Assembly (NCBI RefSeq): GCF_049310905.1
Contig: NZ_JBMEMN010000023.1
Location: 1-50,631 of the forward strand
Direction of reading: 5' to 3'
From: Gudongella sp049310905
GTDB taxonomy: Bacteria; Bacillota; Clostridia; Tissierellales; Tissierellaceae
Length of the DNA stretch: 50,631 nucleotides
Numbering within the stretch: position 1 is the first letter of the stretch; every line of letters starts with the position of its first letter. Positions 33,474-43,171 of the stretch are shown in pieces. The position numbers and the translations under genes were made by a program. The notes beneath the pieces are model-generated. The model saw only the letters and a program-made list of their open reading frames with translations. It ran no database searches and had not been told where the DNA came from.

Positions 33474-35842
33474 GGATAATTGAACTACATCTTCATGGGT
33501 TTGGGAAATTTCAAGATTTTACACTTAGGTTAGAAAATGGTGTTAACCTTGTCCATGGTCAAAATGAGAGCGGCAAATCCACTTTGCACAGCTTTATAAA
33601 TGGTATGTTTTACGGATTTATAAAACCATATTCAAAAAGAATTCTGTACTCACAGGATCACCAAAGATTTCTGCCTTGGTCTGGATCGAGTTACAGTGGG
33701 AGCATTGTGTTCGAAAAAGAAGGAGAAATCTATAGAATCTATAGAGTTTTTTCAAAAGGCAGGGAAGAGACCAAAGTATTTCACGAAAATACAGGCGAGG
33801 ATATAACTAAAATGGTCCAGAATGCTAATAACTCTAGGGTTTTACAGCCTGGAGAGTATTTTTTTGGAGTAAATAGTGGAGTTTTCAACAATACCTTATT
33901 TATTGGTCAACAGAACATAAGACCCGAAAGAAGTTTAGCATATGAAGTCAGGGAAAGACTAGTCAATGCATCAACAGGTGGTGACGAAAAAATATCAGTA
34001 GAAAAAGCTCTTGGATATCTTGATGAACAACTTAAAGAAATAGGTACCATTAGAGCTTCTACTTCCGAATATGGACGTTTGAAAACAGAGATTATTGATA
34101 CTGAAAAGAAATTGGCATTGCTTATGGAGAAAACAAAAAAGTATGGACAGTTGATGAAGAGTCGTGCAAGTATTGAAATGGAATTAAGTCACACAGAAAA
34201 GGAGTTGACTAATTACCATGATATGATTCATCATCTTAAAATGCAGGAGAAGCTAGAAATATACGAAGAGGTTTTGAAGTTAAGGGATAAGAACAAGAAT
34301 CTGGGTGAAGAACTAGAAAGTGTCATAGGACATGAGAGCAAGAAGCAGGATGACTATGAAGAGGCAGTAGGTATCAATGAAGAAATTGGGCTGATTAATT
34401 CAAGAATTGCTTCCTGGAATGAACAAATTATTGAAATAGAGGAAAGTGTAGAGAAACTATATAGTGAAAAGACAAATTTTCTTGAAGATCATAAGGAATT
34501 AATTGAAGATTGTGGTAGATTTCAAAAACTTGATTTTCTTGCACCAAAAGATGAAAGTCTGGAGGTCCTCCAGAATGACTGGGAAAAGATGAAGAGATAT
34601 AAAGCATTACTCATCTGGACGATTTCATTATTATCAATCATATATATGTCTTTGTTTATTTATTCTATTTCGCAGGGAAATATTGTCTTTCTGGCCTTTA
34701 CTCAGATTCTCTTGATACCTTTTGTCTATTGTTTAACCAAAGTGCGCGCTTATAGAATAGAATTAGGTAAAATTGAAGATATCATCCTGATTGTGTACGA
34801 GAAACTACAGATATTGAAAAAACATAGAATGACAGATAAAGATCAGTTATATAATAACTTTGAAAGAGCAAAATTAAGTGGAAGCAAAGCAGAGCAAGAA
34901 AAGGAACTCCTAAAAGAACTTCAATCAAAAAATGATGCTCTGTCTACGAAAATAAGAGATTCAAACATTGATTCAGTGTCGCTTCATAGAGAGCTAGATA
35001 AGATACTAAAGAATAATGATTCAGATAGTATCACTCAATTTAAGGAAGGATTAAAAAAGAAAACAAGGTTCAGGGATATAAAAAGAGAGATAGCATATAA
35101 CCAGGAGACCATACAAAGAACTTTAAAAGGTGAAGACATTGAGGAGCTTAGAAGAATTTATGACAGCGTTAGGGAAGGTTTTGAAGCTATTGAATCGGAG
35201 GATAAAGATAGACTCATTCAAATTCATTCCAGTCTTCAAAACAGGAATAATGAACTACAATTGAAGCTTAAGAAGGTTGAGGGATCCTTATCGCAACTTG
35301 AGGATGCTGTTGAAGAGGAGATATCCCTGAATGAGAAGTTGGTGGGACTAAAGGAAAATGAAAATCTTTTAGTATCAAGAAGAGAATCTCTTGAGTTTGC
35401 AAGGGATAGGATCAAAAAACTGTCTGGAGAGATTCATAATGATTACGCAACTACTTTGAACAGCAGAGTTGGTGGATTACTGGTCACGATAACCGATGGG
35501 AAATATTCAGGAGTAAAAGTTGATAAGAATCTTAATGTTGGATTAGTGGAAGCTACTTCCAGAAGAATTATCCCAGTGGAAAACCTTAGCGGTGGAACTT
35601 TGGATCAATTATACTTTGGTCTGAGAATTGGAATTATGGAAGAGCTTCTGTCACAAGAATTTCCTTTATTTCTGGATGAATGCTTTTCACAGTATGATGA
35701 TAAAAGACTTGAAAATATCCTTGGTTTCATTATGAAATATGAGGGTAGACAGGTTATCATGTTTACTTGTCATAACAGAGAAGAAAAATCACTTCAAGAA
35801 ATTGGGAAACAATATAACAGGGTAGACCTGCAGCAGATTTAA
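33470..35842 (+). CDS. SbcC/Rad50-like ATPase (YhaN type)
   Basis: A 790-residue SMC-like ATPase. Walker A GQNESGKST is at residues 30-38, the ABC signature ENLSGGTLDQ near 704 and Walker B FPLFLDECFSQYD near 728-740. The middle is long coiled coil interrupted by two hydrophobic segments (about 383-430, LLIWTISLLSIIYMSLFIYS), a membrane hairpin that is typical of YhaN and absent from SbcC. It should partner the YhaO-like nuclease at the membrane. ATG overlaps the upstream stop by 4 nt. Confidence 0.9.
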   Translation: MRIIELHLHGFGKFQDFTLRLENGVNLVHGQNESGKSTLHSFINGMFYGFIKPYSKRILYSQDHQRFLPWSGSSYSGSIVFEKEGEIYRIYRVFSKGREETKVFHENTGEDITKMVQNANNSRVLQPGEYFFGVNSGVFNNTLFIGQQNIRPERSLAYEVRERLVNASTGGDEKISVEKALGYLDEQLKEIGTIRASTSEYGRLKTEIIDTEKKLALLMEKTKKYGQLMKSRASIEMELSHTEKELTNYHDMIHHLKMQEKLEIYEEVLKLRDKNKNLGEELESVIGHESKKQDDYEEAVGINEEIGLINSRIASWNEQIIEIEESVEKLYSEKTNFLEDHKELIEDCGRFQKLDFLAPKDESLEVLQNDWEKMKRYKALLIWTISLLSIIYMSLFIYSISQGNIVFLAFTQILLIPFVYCLTKVRAYRIELGKIEDIILIVYEKLQILKKHRMTDKDQLYNNFERAKLSGSKAEQEKELLKELQSKNDALSTKIRDSNIDSVSLHRELDKILKNNDSDSITQFKEGLKKKTRFRDIKREIAYNQETIQRTLKGEDIEELRRIYDSVREGFEAIESEDKDRLIQIHSSLQNRNNELQLKLKKVEGSLSQLEDAVEEEISLNEKLVGLKENENLLVSRRESLEFARDRIKKLSGEIHNDYATTLNSRVGGLLVTITDGKYSGVKVDKNLNVGLVEATSRRIIPVENLSGGTLDQLYFGLRIGIMEELLSQEFPLFLDECFSQYDDKRLENILGFIMKYEGRQVIMFTCHNREEKSLQEIGKQYNRVDLQQI

Positions 35843-35855
35843 GAGAGGTGCGTAT

Positions 35856-36575
35856 ATGATATATGCAATTGGAGATCTTCATTTTGATCATTCAAAACAA
35901 AAGCCAATGGATGTTTTTGGTGAGAACTGGATAAACCACAAAGAAAAGATAGTTGATGATTGGAAGTCAACTGTTTTTGACGATGACCTTGTCCTTGTGC
36001 CTGGGGACATATCATGGGCGCTGAAGCTGGATGAGGCTGTTCCCGATCTTAAGCTGATTGACAGTCTGCCAGGACACAAGCTATTTATCAAAGGGAATCA
36101 TGATTATTGGTGGGAAAGTATTTCAAGGCTTAAATCACTAGATCTTGAGTCAATAACTTTTATAAGAAACAATTCCTATCTATACAAAAATGTAGGCATT
36201 GGTGGTACAAGAGGCTGGATGAGCCGGGATTCAGAAGGATTTGATGAGGGGGATGAAAAAATCTATAAAAGAGAACTGCTCAGACTAGATGCATCACTAT
36301 CGTCCATGGAAGATAGTGTATCAAAAAAAATTGCCATGCTTCATTACCCACCATTTGATGGAAAGCTTAGGCCAAACGATTTTGTCGATGTACTGGTTAA
36401 ACATAATGTTGATACCTGCATATACGGTCATCTTCATGCAGAGGGACTTAGATATGCAGTTGAAGGGATAATAAATGGGGTGGACTTTAAATTGGTATCC
36501 AGTGATTATCTGGATTTCAAGTTAAAGATTATTGAGGGGGACTGGAATGAAGACAATAGTAACAAAATCATATGA
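35856..36575 (+). CDS. Calcineurin-like metallophosphoesterase
   Basis: A 239-residue cytoplasmic phosphoesterase with all family motifs: GDLHFD (6-11), PGDISW, KGNHDYWW, LHYPPFDG and YGHLHAEG. It binds two metal ions. The substrate is unknown; small nucleotides or phosphoproteins are possible. It follows the SbcC-like gene by 13 nt with AGAGAGGTG upstream, in the same run. Its last 29 nt overlap the start of nagB in another frame. Confidence 0.9.
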   Translation: MIYAIGDLHFDHSKQKPMDVFGENWINHKEKIVDDWKSTVFDDDLVLVPGDISWALKLDEAVPDLKLIDSLPGHKLFIKGNHDYWWESISRLKSLDLESITFIRNNSYLYKNVGIGGTRGWMSRDSEGFDEGDEKIYKRELLRLDASLSSMEDSVSKKIAMLHYPPFDGKLRPNDFVDVLVKHNVDTCIYGHLHAEGLRYAVEGIINGVDFKLVSSDYLDFKLKIIEGDWNEDNSNKII

Positions 36576-37281
36576 TGAAATGAGCAAGACCTCAGCAGAT
36601 TTTTTTGAATCTGAAATCAGAAATAATCCTGAAATTGTAATTGGATTAGCAACTGGATCGACACCAGTAGGAACATATAAGGAGTTAGTAAGAAGGCATA
36701 TGGAGAAAGGGCTTGATTTCTCAAGGGTAAAATCATTTAATCTCGATGAGTACCTAGGCCTTTCTGGAGATAATCCAAACAGCTACAGACACTTTATGAA
36801 TGAACAATTGTTTAACCACATAAATATTGATAAGAATAATACTCATGTACCAGAGGGTTTGACTGAGGATCCCAAAGCATATGGGGAGAAATATGATCAA
36901 ATGATAACAGAATCAGGAGGTATAAGAATTCAGCTTCTTGGTATTGGCTCGAACGGCCATATAGCATTCAATGAACCAGATGATGAACTGCCTTTAGGAA
37001 CTGGTCTAGTTGAGCTCTCGGAGCAGACCATTGAAGATAACGCGAGATTCTTCCAATCCATAGATCAGGTACCAACACAGGCGATATCAATGGGAATGGG
37101 AAGTATTATGAAGGCTGAAAAAATTATAATACTTGCCAGTGGAGAAGGAAAGGCTGAAGTAATCAGCAAGCTGCTAAATAGCGGTAAGGTAACATCAAGA
37201 ATACCTGCAACATTTTTGTTGCTTCATCCAGATGTTACACTTATTTGCGACGAGGAAGCATACTCAGGAGTAAGCAGATAA
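36547..37281 (+). CDS. nagB: Glucosamine-6-phosphate deaminase
   Basis: A 244-residue NagB: converts glucosamine 6-phosphate to fructose 6-phosphate and ammonia in amino-sugar use. Motifs are GLATGSTPVGTY (33-44), FNLDEYLGL (Asp67, Glu68) and the active-site GIGSNGHIAFNEP (132-144, His138, Glu143). ATG 36547 is used because GAGGGGG lies 7 nt upstream; an earlier in-frame start has no ribosome-binding site. No nagA is adjacent. It overlaps the phosphoesterase gene by 29 nt. Confidence 0.95.
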   Translation: MKTIVTKSYDEMSKTSADFFESEIRNNPEIVIGLATGSTPVGTYKELVRRHMEKGLDFSRVKSFNLDEYLGLSGDNPNSYRHFMNEQLFNHINIDKNNTHVPEGLTEDPKAYGEKYDQMITESGGIRIQLLGIGSNGHIAFNEPDDELPLGTGLVELSEQTIEDNARFFQSIDQVPTQAISMGMGSIMKAEKIIILASGEGKAEVISKLLNSGKVTSRIPATFLLLHPDVTLICDEEAYSGVSR

Positions 37282-37295
37282 TTAGGAGGTAGAAC

Positions 37296-37859
37296 ATGGT
37301 TAAAGAACTAGAAGTCAAGGTTCTTGATATGGATATTAAGAAAATGCAGAAGCTAATTATTTCAAAGGGTGGAAAACTGATTGGCAGGGAGAATCAGGTT
37401 AACACACTGATTGATTCTTCACAACGTCCGATTAAGTCATATATGGATGCTTATCTACGCATAAGAGAAAATCATAATATTATTGATGGTAGCAAGACCA
37501 CGACATTTACATTAAAAAAGAATATATTGAACGATGATTTAAGAGAAAACGAAGAGTATAATGTCCTGGTTGATGACAAGGATACATTACTCGATATCAT
37601 GAAAAATCTAGGATTTGACGAAATCAAGATAGGTTACAAGGAGAGGGTTTCCTACTCATTTATGAATGGTAGAGTTGATGTTGACATCTGGGATAAGGAA
37701 ACTTACCCACATCCGTACATTGAAATTGAGGTTAGTAATGAAAATGATTTGAGAAAAATTTTGGAAGAGCTTGAGGTTCCAAAAGAAAATGTTTCAAAAC
37801 TATCCATTGTTGAACTTCAGAAAGAACTAATGAAGAGTCAGGTGGAGACTGATGATTAA
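37296..37859 (+). CDS. CYTH-domain (class IV adenylate cyclase-like) protein
   Basis: A 187-residue CYTH protein with the ExExK-type start KELEVKVL and the pattern of charged strands typical of the fold (DAYLRIREN, TTTFTLKKN, RVSYSFMNGRVDVDIWD, PYIEIEVSN). Members hydrolyse triphosphates or, rarely, make cAMP; which applies is not clear. ATG with AGGAGGT upstream. It ends 8 nt inside the tldD gene, so translation is coupled. Confidence 0.85.
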   Translation: MVKELEVKVLDMDIKKMQKLIISKGGKLIGRENQVNTLIDSSQRPIKSYMDAYLRIRENHNIIDGSKTTTFTLKKNILNDDLRENEEYNVLVDDKDTLLDIMKNLGFDEIKIGYKERVSYSFMNGRVDVDIWDKETYPHPYIEIEVSNENDLRKILEELEVPKENVSKLSIVELQKELMKSQVETDD

Positions 37860-39243
37860 CAGAAACTTGGTTGAAAATGTGCTAGATGAAGCTTTATCAT
37901 ATGGAGGAGACTTTGCGGAAATTTTTCTTGAAGATAAAATAACTTCGAATATTAAGTTGGTAGAAGGAGAGATAAGAGACAGTCTTTCAGGTCGAGATTA
38001 CGGTATAGGAATAAGAATACTGAATGGCACTAACAGTATATATGGATATACAAATGATTCTTCAGAGAAAGAATTGATAAGTCTCACAAGACGATTATCC
38101 TTATCACTAAGGGGAAAAAGAGCTGTAAACTCAAAGAGCTTCATCAAGAATAACAGATCTGAATATAATCCTGTTCAAATCAAGTTTGCGGATGTGAAAA
38201 AAAACTACAAGATTGATCTTCTTAAAAAAGCTTATCATGCTGCTAAGAATTACGATCAAGTTATTTCACAGGTAACCACAACTTATATGGAGGAGGAGCA
38301 GAATATCATTATAGCGAATTCTGATGGCTTATGGTCAGATGACATTAGAAGGAGAACAAGATTTGCAGTGTCTTCAGCAGCAAGTTTTAATGGAGAGATT
38401 CAACTGGGATACTACGCACCAGGAGCTTCCATGGGCTATGAATTTTATGACAAAATAGATGTTGTTGAAGTTGGCAGAGAGGCATCTAGAATTGCAAAAG
38501 TTATGATATATGCCGATCAGGCTCCAAGTGGTAGAATGCCAGTTGTTATTGAAAACGGCTTTGGAGGTGTTCTATTTCACGAGGCTTGTGGTCATGCTCT
38601 CGAAGCTTCTTTTGTATCAAAAGGAACTTCAGCTTTTGGAGACAAGCTGGGAAAGATGGTTGCCTCACCATTAGTAACAGCTATAGACGATGGCAAAATA
38701 GCAAATGGTTGGGGAACTACGAATATTGATGATGAAGGTACTCCTACAAGAGAAAATATTCTTATTGAAAATGGGATATTGAAATCTTACCTTGTTGATA
38801 AGCTCAATGGTAGAAGAATGGGTTTAGATTCTACTGGATCTGCTAGAAGACAGTCTTACAGATTTCCACCTACTTCAAGGATGAACAATACTTTTATTGT
38901 ACCTGGTGAATCCACACGGGAAGAATTGATTGAATCAATTGATAGGGGATTATATGCAAAAAAACTGGGTGGAGGAAGTGTTAATCCTGCAACAGGGGAC
39001 TTCAATTTCTCTGTAATGGAAAGCTATCTAATTGAGAACGGAAGGATTACAACTCCTGTGCGAGGAGCTACCTTGGTAGGAAACGGAATTGAAGTTCTTA
39101 AACTTATTGATGGAGTTGGAAACAATTTAAAACTTGAACAGGGTATGTGTGGTGCATCTAGTGGTTCAATTCCTGTAAATGTAGGTCAGCCTGCCATTAG
39201 GGTCAGTGATATTACTGTAGGCGGCAGAAAGGGTGGTGCTTGA
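37852..39243 (+). CDS. tldD: TldD metalloprotease subunit
   Basis: A 463-residue zinc protease subunit. The HExxxH zinc motif is FHEACGHALEA (His243, Glu244, His248). TldD works as a heterodimer with PmbA/TldE to degrade unfolded peptides or mature modified peptides such as microcins. Family blocks include GSARRQSYRFPPTSRMNNT and VNPATGDFNFSV. No peptide-precursor gene was seen nearby. It overlaps the CYTH gene by 8 nt, and its stop overlaps the pmbA start (TGATG). Confidence 0.95.
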   Translation: MINRNLVENVLDEALSYGGDFAEIFLEDKITSNIKLVEGEIRDSLSGRDYGIGIRILNGTNSIYGYTNDSSEKELISLTRRLSLSLRGKRAVNSKSFIKNNRSEYNPVQIKFADVKKNYKIDLLKKAYHAAKNYDQVISQVTTTYMEEEQNIIIANSDGLWSDDIRRRTRFAVSSAASFNGEIQLGYYAPGASMGYEFYDKIDVVEVGREASRIAKVMIYADQAPSGRMPVVIENGFGGVLFHEACGHALEASFVSKGTSAFGDKLGKMVASPLVTAIDDGKIANGWGTTNIDDEGTPTRENILIENGILKSYLVDKLNGRRMGLDSTGSARRQSYRFPPTSRMNNTFIVPGESTREELIESIDRGLYAKKLGGGSVNPATGDFNFSVMESYLIENGRITTPVRGATLVGNGIEVLKLIDGVGNNLKLEQGMCGASSGSIPVNVGQPAIRVSDITVGGRKGGA

Positions 39244-40592
39244 TGAAATTTGAGGATTTCAGCAACCTTGTTTTTCAGGAAGGTAAAAAAGAAATGCATG
39301 ATATGGAGATTTTTTATGAGTCTAGGAGAGAAGTTCAAATTGAAATTTTCAACAACCAAGTTGACAAATATATTGTATCAGACTCATCAGGTGTATCTTT
39401 AAGAGGTTTTGCTGGTAAAGGTATGGGTTATTCATATACCGAAAAATTGGATGAGGAATCAGCTCGAATGATCATAGATGAAGCAATTAAAAATGGTGAG
39501 TATACTGATAGTAAAGAAAGGGCATCTTTTTCTAGACCATTAAAACACAAGGATATATGGTCTCAGAAAGAAAAAAACATAAATGAACTCTCAGTCGAAG
39601 AAAAAATTGATCTTATGACTAACCTCGAAAAAATAGCTTTATCAATGGATAGAAGAGTAAGTAATTTACAAGTTTGTTCTTACGAAGAATTTAGCATTGA
39701 TAGAGAAATAAAAAATACTAATGGAGTAAACCTGTCAGACAGTATGTCGGGGGGATATGTGCATCTATCAGTTTTAGCAAAGGATGGGGATGACACAAGA
39801 ACTGGAAGCAGCATGTTCTTGTTCAGGGATCCAAAGGATATCGACATTGCTAAAATTGCAAGGGAGGCTGTTGTGGAGTCAGTTTCCTTGTTGAACGGAA
39901 GACCAGTTAAGAGTGGAAAGTATAAAGTTGTAATAAAGAATCGAGTATTTAGTGAGATGCTTGAAGGTTTTATGCCTGCATTTTCAGGAGAAAATGTTCA
40001 GGAGGGATTATCTTTTTTAATTGGTAGAATTGGTAGTGTTATTGGTAGTGAGAATCTGACAATAATTGAAGATCCTCTACTGGATAGCGGTTTTAGCACT
40101 TGTAGATTTGATGATGAAGGTTTTCCTACTACCTATAAAAGAATTATTGAAAAAGGTGTTCTAAAGGAGTATCTCTTTAATTCAAGAGCTGCAAACAAGG
40201 AAGGAATGGTTTCAACAGGAAACGGATTCAGAGATTCCTACAGGGCACTTGTTGGAACACGACCAACCAATATAATAGTATCGCCAGGTGCTATATCTAG
40301 GGAAAGAATGATAGAAAGCATTGAAAAGGGATTGTATATAACTGACGTGGCGGGTTTACACTCAGGATTAAATCCTGTATCAGGTGATTTTTCACTTCAG
40401 GCTCAGGGATACCTTATTAAAGAGGGCGATATAAAGAGACCAGTCAATGGGATTACTATATCTGGAAATTTTATTGAAATGTTGAGCAACATTTATGATA
40501 TTTCTGATGATATTTACTTGGGTTTCCCTGGGAAGGGTCATTATGGAGCTCCATCGATTAAAATTAATATGGTCGATATTTCAGGATATTGA
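39243..40592 (+). CDS. pmbA: PmbA/TldE partner subunit
   Basis: A 449-residue TldD paralog without the zinc motif, the expected second half of the TldD/TldE heterodimer. Family blocks: MEIFYESRREVQIEIFNNQV, VAGLHSGLNPVSGDFSLQAQ and GFPGKGHYGAPSIKI. ATG 39243 overlaps the tldD stop as TGATG and is preferred to TTG 39240. Last gene of the run; a weak hairpin follows. Confidence 0.93.
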   Translation: MKFEDFSNLVFQEGKKEMHDMEIFYESRREVQIEIFNNQVDKYIVSDSSGVSLRGFAGKGMGYSYTEKLDEESARMIIDEAIKNGEYTDSKERASFSRPLKHKDIWSQKEKNINELSVEEKIDLMTNLEKIALSMDRRVSNLQVCSYEEFSIDREIKNTNGVNLSDSMSGGYVHLSVLAKDGDDTRTGSSMFLFRDPKDIDIAKIAREAVVESVSLLNGRPVKSGKYKVVIKNRVFSEMLEGFMPAFSGENVQEGLSFLIGRIGSVIGSENLTIIEDPLLDSGFSTCRFDDEGFPTTYKRIIEKGVLKEYLFNSRAANKEGMVSTGNGFRDSYRALVGTRPTNIIVSPGAISRERMIESIEKGLYITDVAGLHSGLNPVSGDFSLQAQGYLIKEGDIKRPVNGITISGNFIEMLSNIYDISDDIYLGFPGKGHYGAPSIKINMVDISGY

Positions 40593-40663
40593 TAGATCAA
40601 TGACATAAGTTAAAAATTCAATAAATGGGTTAAAAAGCCAGTAGATCTATAATAATCTAGAGA

Positions 40664-40695
40664 TGGGAATCTGCAATCAACTGTAGATTCCATTT
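40664..40695 (+). terminator. Weak terminator after pmbA
   Basis: GGAATCT (40666-40672) pairs with AGATTCC (40685-40691), then ATTTT. It is about 70 nt after the pmbA stop. The remaining bases to 40807 show nothing I can interpret. Confidence 0.4.
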
Positions 40696-40807
40696 TCATA
40701 TTACATCTACGAAAGCGTTCCTAATAGAAGGTTTAAGTAGGCCACAGGATGATAAGTAAATGACAATAAGATAACAATAACAGGAGGGGTTTTATGCACT
40801 CAAATGA

Positions 40808-40836
40808 TTGTTAATTCTGAATACTTGAGGTATAAT
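40808..40836 (+). promoter_or_regulatory. Promoter of the NuoEFG-like operon
   Basis: TTGTTA (40808-40813) and a perfect TATAAT (40831-40836) with 17-nt spacing. A start near 40843 leaves a leader of about 34 nt before the GTG start at 40877, which supports that start over the upstream TTG. Confidence 0.65.
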
Positions 40837-40876
40837 AAATTTGGTGACTAAAATTATAAGTAAAGGAGTTGGTAAT

Positions 40877-41410
40877 GTGGATTGCTGTGGAGCAAAGGAA
40901 TTAAAAGGACACTTCCTCGATGAAGAAGTTGATTTGTCCCTTCTGGATGATACCATTATGAAATATAAGGAAGTTAAAGGTAGCCTTATAACCATACTTC
41001 AGAATGCACAGGAAATATATGGTTTCTTGCCCATGTCTGTTTTGGAATATGTATCACAGGAAACTGGGATTTACAGTTCACAGATATATGGTGTTGCAAC
41101 ATTTTACACTCAGTTTAGGTTAAATCCTGTAGGAGAAAATCTGATCATGCTTTGTAAGGGTACAGCGTGTCATGTAAATGGCGCAGACAGCATTGAGGAA
41201 GCGATAGTGGAGGAATTAGGCATTAAAGACGGGGAAACAACAGAGGACAATGCTTTTACACTGAACAATGTGGCTTGTCTGGGATGTTGCAGTCTTTCTC
41301 CAGTAATGATGATAAATGGAGAAACATACGGTAGTCTTACTCCTCAGAAGGCTAAAGATATCATAAGGGGAATAGGTAAAAACACCCTTGAAGAGAAGGA
41401 GGAGAACTAG
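40877..41410 (+). CDS. NuoE-like 2Fe-2S subunit of NADH:acceptor complex
   Basis: A 177-residue thioredoxin-like 2Fe-2S subunit related to NuoE/HydC. The helical N-terminal region has ILQNAQEIYGFLP and the GVATFYTQF block. The four cluster cysteines lie in LCKGTACHVNG and VACLGCCSLSP. GTG 40877 is used because AAAGGAG lies 8 nt upstream; the TTG at 40841 is almost on the transcription start. It is followed directly by the NuoF-like gene and would pass electrons from flavin in that subunit. Confidence 0.92.
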   Translation: MDCCGAKELKGHFLDEEVDLSLLDDTIMKYKEVKGSLITILQNAQEIYGFLPMSVLEYVSQETGIYSSQIYGVATFYTQFRLNPVGENLIMLCKGTACHVNGADSIEEAIVEELGIKDGETTEDNAFTLNNVACLGCCSLSPVMMINGETYGSLTPQKAKDIIRGIGKNTLEEKEEN

Positions 41411-43156
41411 ATGAAGGTAGTAGTCGGTCTTGGAAGCTGTGGAATTGCAGCTGGTGCCAGGAAGGTATATGAAGAGCTTGAAAATCAGGTAAGTAACCTT
41501 GGAATGGATATAGACTTGGAAATTACCGGCTGTGTCGGGATGTGTCATCTGGAGCCCATAGTGGACATTTATGATGATGAAGGACGAATGGAACGTTTTG
41601 TAAAGGTTTCAGGGGATAAGGTAGTTGGGCTTATTGAAAAAAAGCTTGCAAAGGAAGACGATAATACATATAGAATATCCTCAGTTGATGAGGAAGCACT
41701 CCTTAAACAAGTGAGAATAGCAATTGAAAACTGCGGGATAATAAATCCTGAAAGACTTGAGGAGTACATAGAAAAAGATGGATACAAGGCATTGGAAAAA
41801 TGTCTTAAGGAGCTTTCACAAAAGGATGTAGTTGAAGAAATAAGGGACTCGGGTTTGAGGGGTAGAGGAGGCGCAGGTTTTCCAACATGGTTTAAATGGA
41901 ATGCTGCACTCCAAGAGAAAAACACACCCAAATTCATGGTATGTAATGCCGATGAAGGAGACCCGGGAGCATTTATGGACAGGTCAATACTTGAAGGAGA
42001 CCCACATAGACTCCTCGAAGGGATGGCAATAGGAGCCTATGCAATTGGAGCCGAGGAAGGCATAATATATGTTAGAGCTGAATATCCACTTGCAATAAAG
42101 AGACTTGATATTGCAATCAAGCAGGCAAGGCAGGCTGGCTATCTTGGTAATGATATCATGGGGACAGGATTTAATTTCGACATCAGAATAAAGGCTGGCG
42201 CAGGAGCATTTGTATGTGGAGAGGAAACTGCACTAATTGCTTCCTTGGAAGGCGAAAGAGGAATGCCTCGACTGAAACCACCGTTCCCTGCACAAAAAGG
42301 ATTCTGGGGGCAGCCAACAAATATCAACAACGTTGAAACCTTTGCAAATGTTCCATGGATCATTAGAAAAGGTGGGGATGCCTTTGCGGCATATGGGACA
42401 GCACAATCAAAAGGAACCAAAGTGTTTGCACTTACAGGAAAGATAAAAAAGGGTGGACTTGTTGAAGTTCCAATGGGAATGCCTATCAAGGATATCATTT
42501 ACGGAATCGGTGGTGGAATTCTAAACGACAAGGAATTTAAGGCAGTACAGATGGGTGGACCATCAGGAGGCTGTATTCCAGCTCATATTTCTGATACAAC
42601 TGTTGATTACGAGTCACTTGGAAAAGTTGGTGCCATTATGGGTTCTGGTGGTATGGTGGTAATGGATGAATCAACATGTATGGTTGAGATGGCAAGATTT
42701 TTCCTTGATTTTACCAGGAAAGAGTCATGTGGTAAGTGTATCCATTGTAGACTTGGAACAAAAAGAATGCTTGAGATTCTTGAAAGAATTGTAAAGGGTG
42801 ACGGTAGAGAGGGTGACATTGAGCTTCTTGAAAGTCTAGCTGTTGAGGTAAAGGACGGCTCTCTTTGCGGATTAGGACAAACTGCACCGAATCCTGTGCT
42901 AAGTACAATAAGATACTTTAGAAATGAGTATGAAGCACATATATTTGATAAGAAATGTCCTTCGAAATCTTGCAAGGCGCTAATAACATATGAAATTAAG
43001 GATAATTGCATTGGCTGTGGAATGTGTAAGAGAAGCTGCCCAGTTGAAGCAATAACCGGAGAGCCTAAGCTGCTCCATGAGATAGATCAGGATATATGTA
43101 TTCAGTGTGGCAAGTGTTATGAGGTATGTAAATTTGATGCAATAACAATAAGTTAA
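41411..43156 (+). CDS. NuoF/HydB-like NADH-binding FMN subunit
   Basis: A 581-residue flavoprotein subunit. It has an N-terminal thioredoxin-like 2Fe-2S domain (Cys10, GCVGMC at 40-45), then the NADH/FMN domain (GLRGRGGAGFPTWFKW, CNADEGDPGAFMD, GEETALIASLEG), a 4Fe-4S site (ESCGKCIHCRLGT) and a C-terminal two-cluster ferredoxin (CIGCGMCKRSCP, CIQCGKCYEVCK). This layout matches HydB/NfnB-type subunits of electron-bifurcating complexes. Its start is directly after the upstream stop. It would oxidise or reduce NAD(H) at the FMN. Confidence 0.94.
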   Translation: MKVVVGLGSCGIAAGARKVYEELENQVSNLGMDIDLEITGCVGMCHLEPIVDIYDDEGRMERFVKVSGDKVVGLIEKKLAKEDDNTYRISSVDEEALLKQVRIAIENCGIINPERLEEYIEKDGYKALEKCLKELSQKDVVEEIRDSGLRGRGGAGFPTWFKWNAALQEKNTPKFMVCNADEGDPGAFMDRSILEGDPHRLLEGMAIGAYAIGAEEGIIYVRAEYPLAIKRLDIAIKQARQAGYLGNDIMGTGFNFDIRIKAGAGAFVCGEETALIASLEGERGMPRLKPPFPAQKGFWGQPTNINNVETFANVPWIIRKGGDAFAAYGTAQSKGTKVFALTGKIKKGGLVEVPMGMPIKDIIYGIGGGILNDKEFKAVQMGGPSGGCIPAHISDTTVDYESLGKVGAIMGSGGMVVMDESTCMVEMARFFLDFTRKESCGKCIHCRLGTKRMLEILERIVKGDGREGDIELLESLAVEVKDGSLCGLGQTAPNPVLSTIRYFRNEYEAHIFDKKCPSKSCKALITYEIKDNCIGCGMCKRSCPVEAITGEPKLLHEIDQDICIQCGKCYEVCKFDAITIS

Positions 43157-43171
43157 AGGTAGGGGTGAAAT

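Noticed and set aside
37852..40592. RiPP or microcin biosynthesis cluster around TldD/PmbA
   Set aside because: No small precursor peptide, modification enzyme or dedicated exporter is adjacent; the neighbours are NagB and a CYTH protein.
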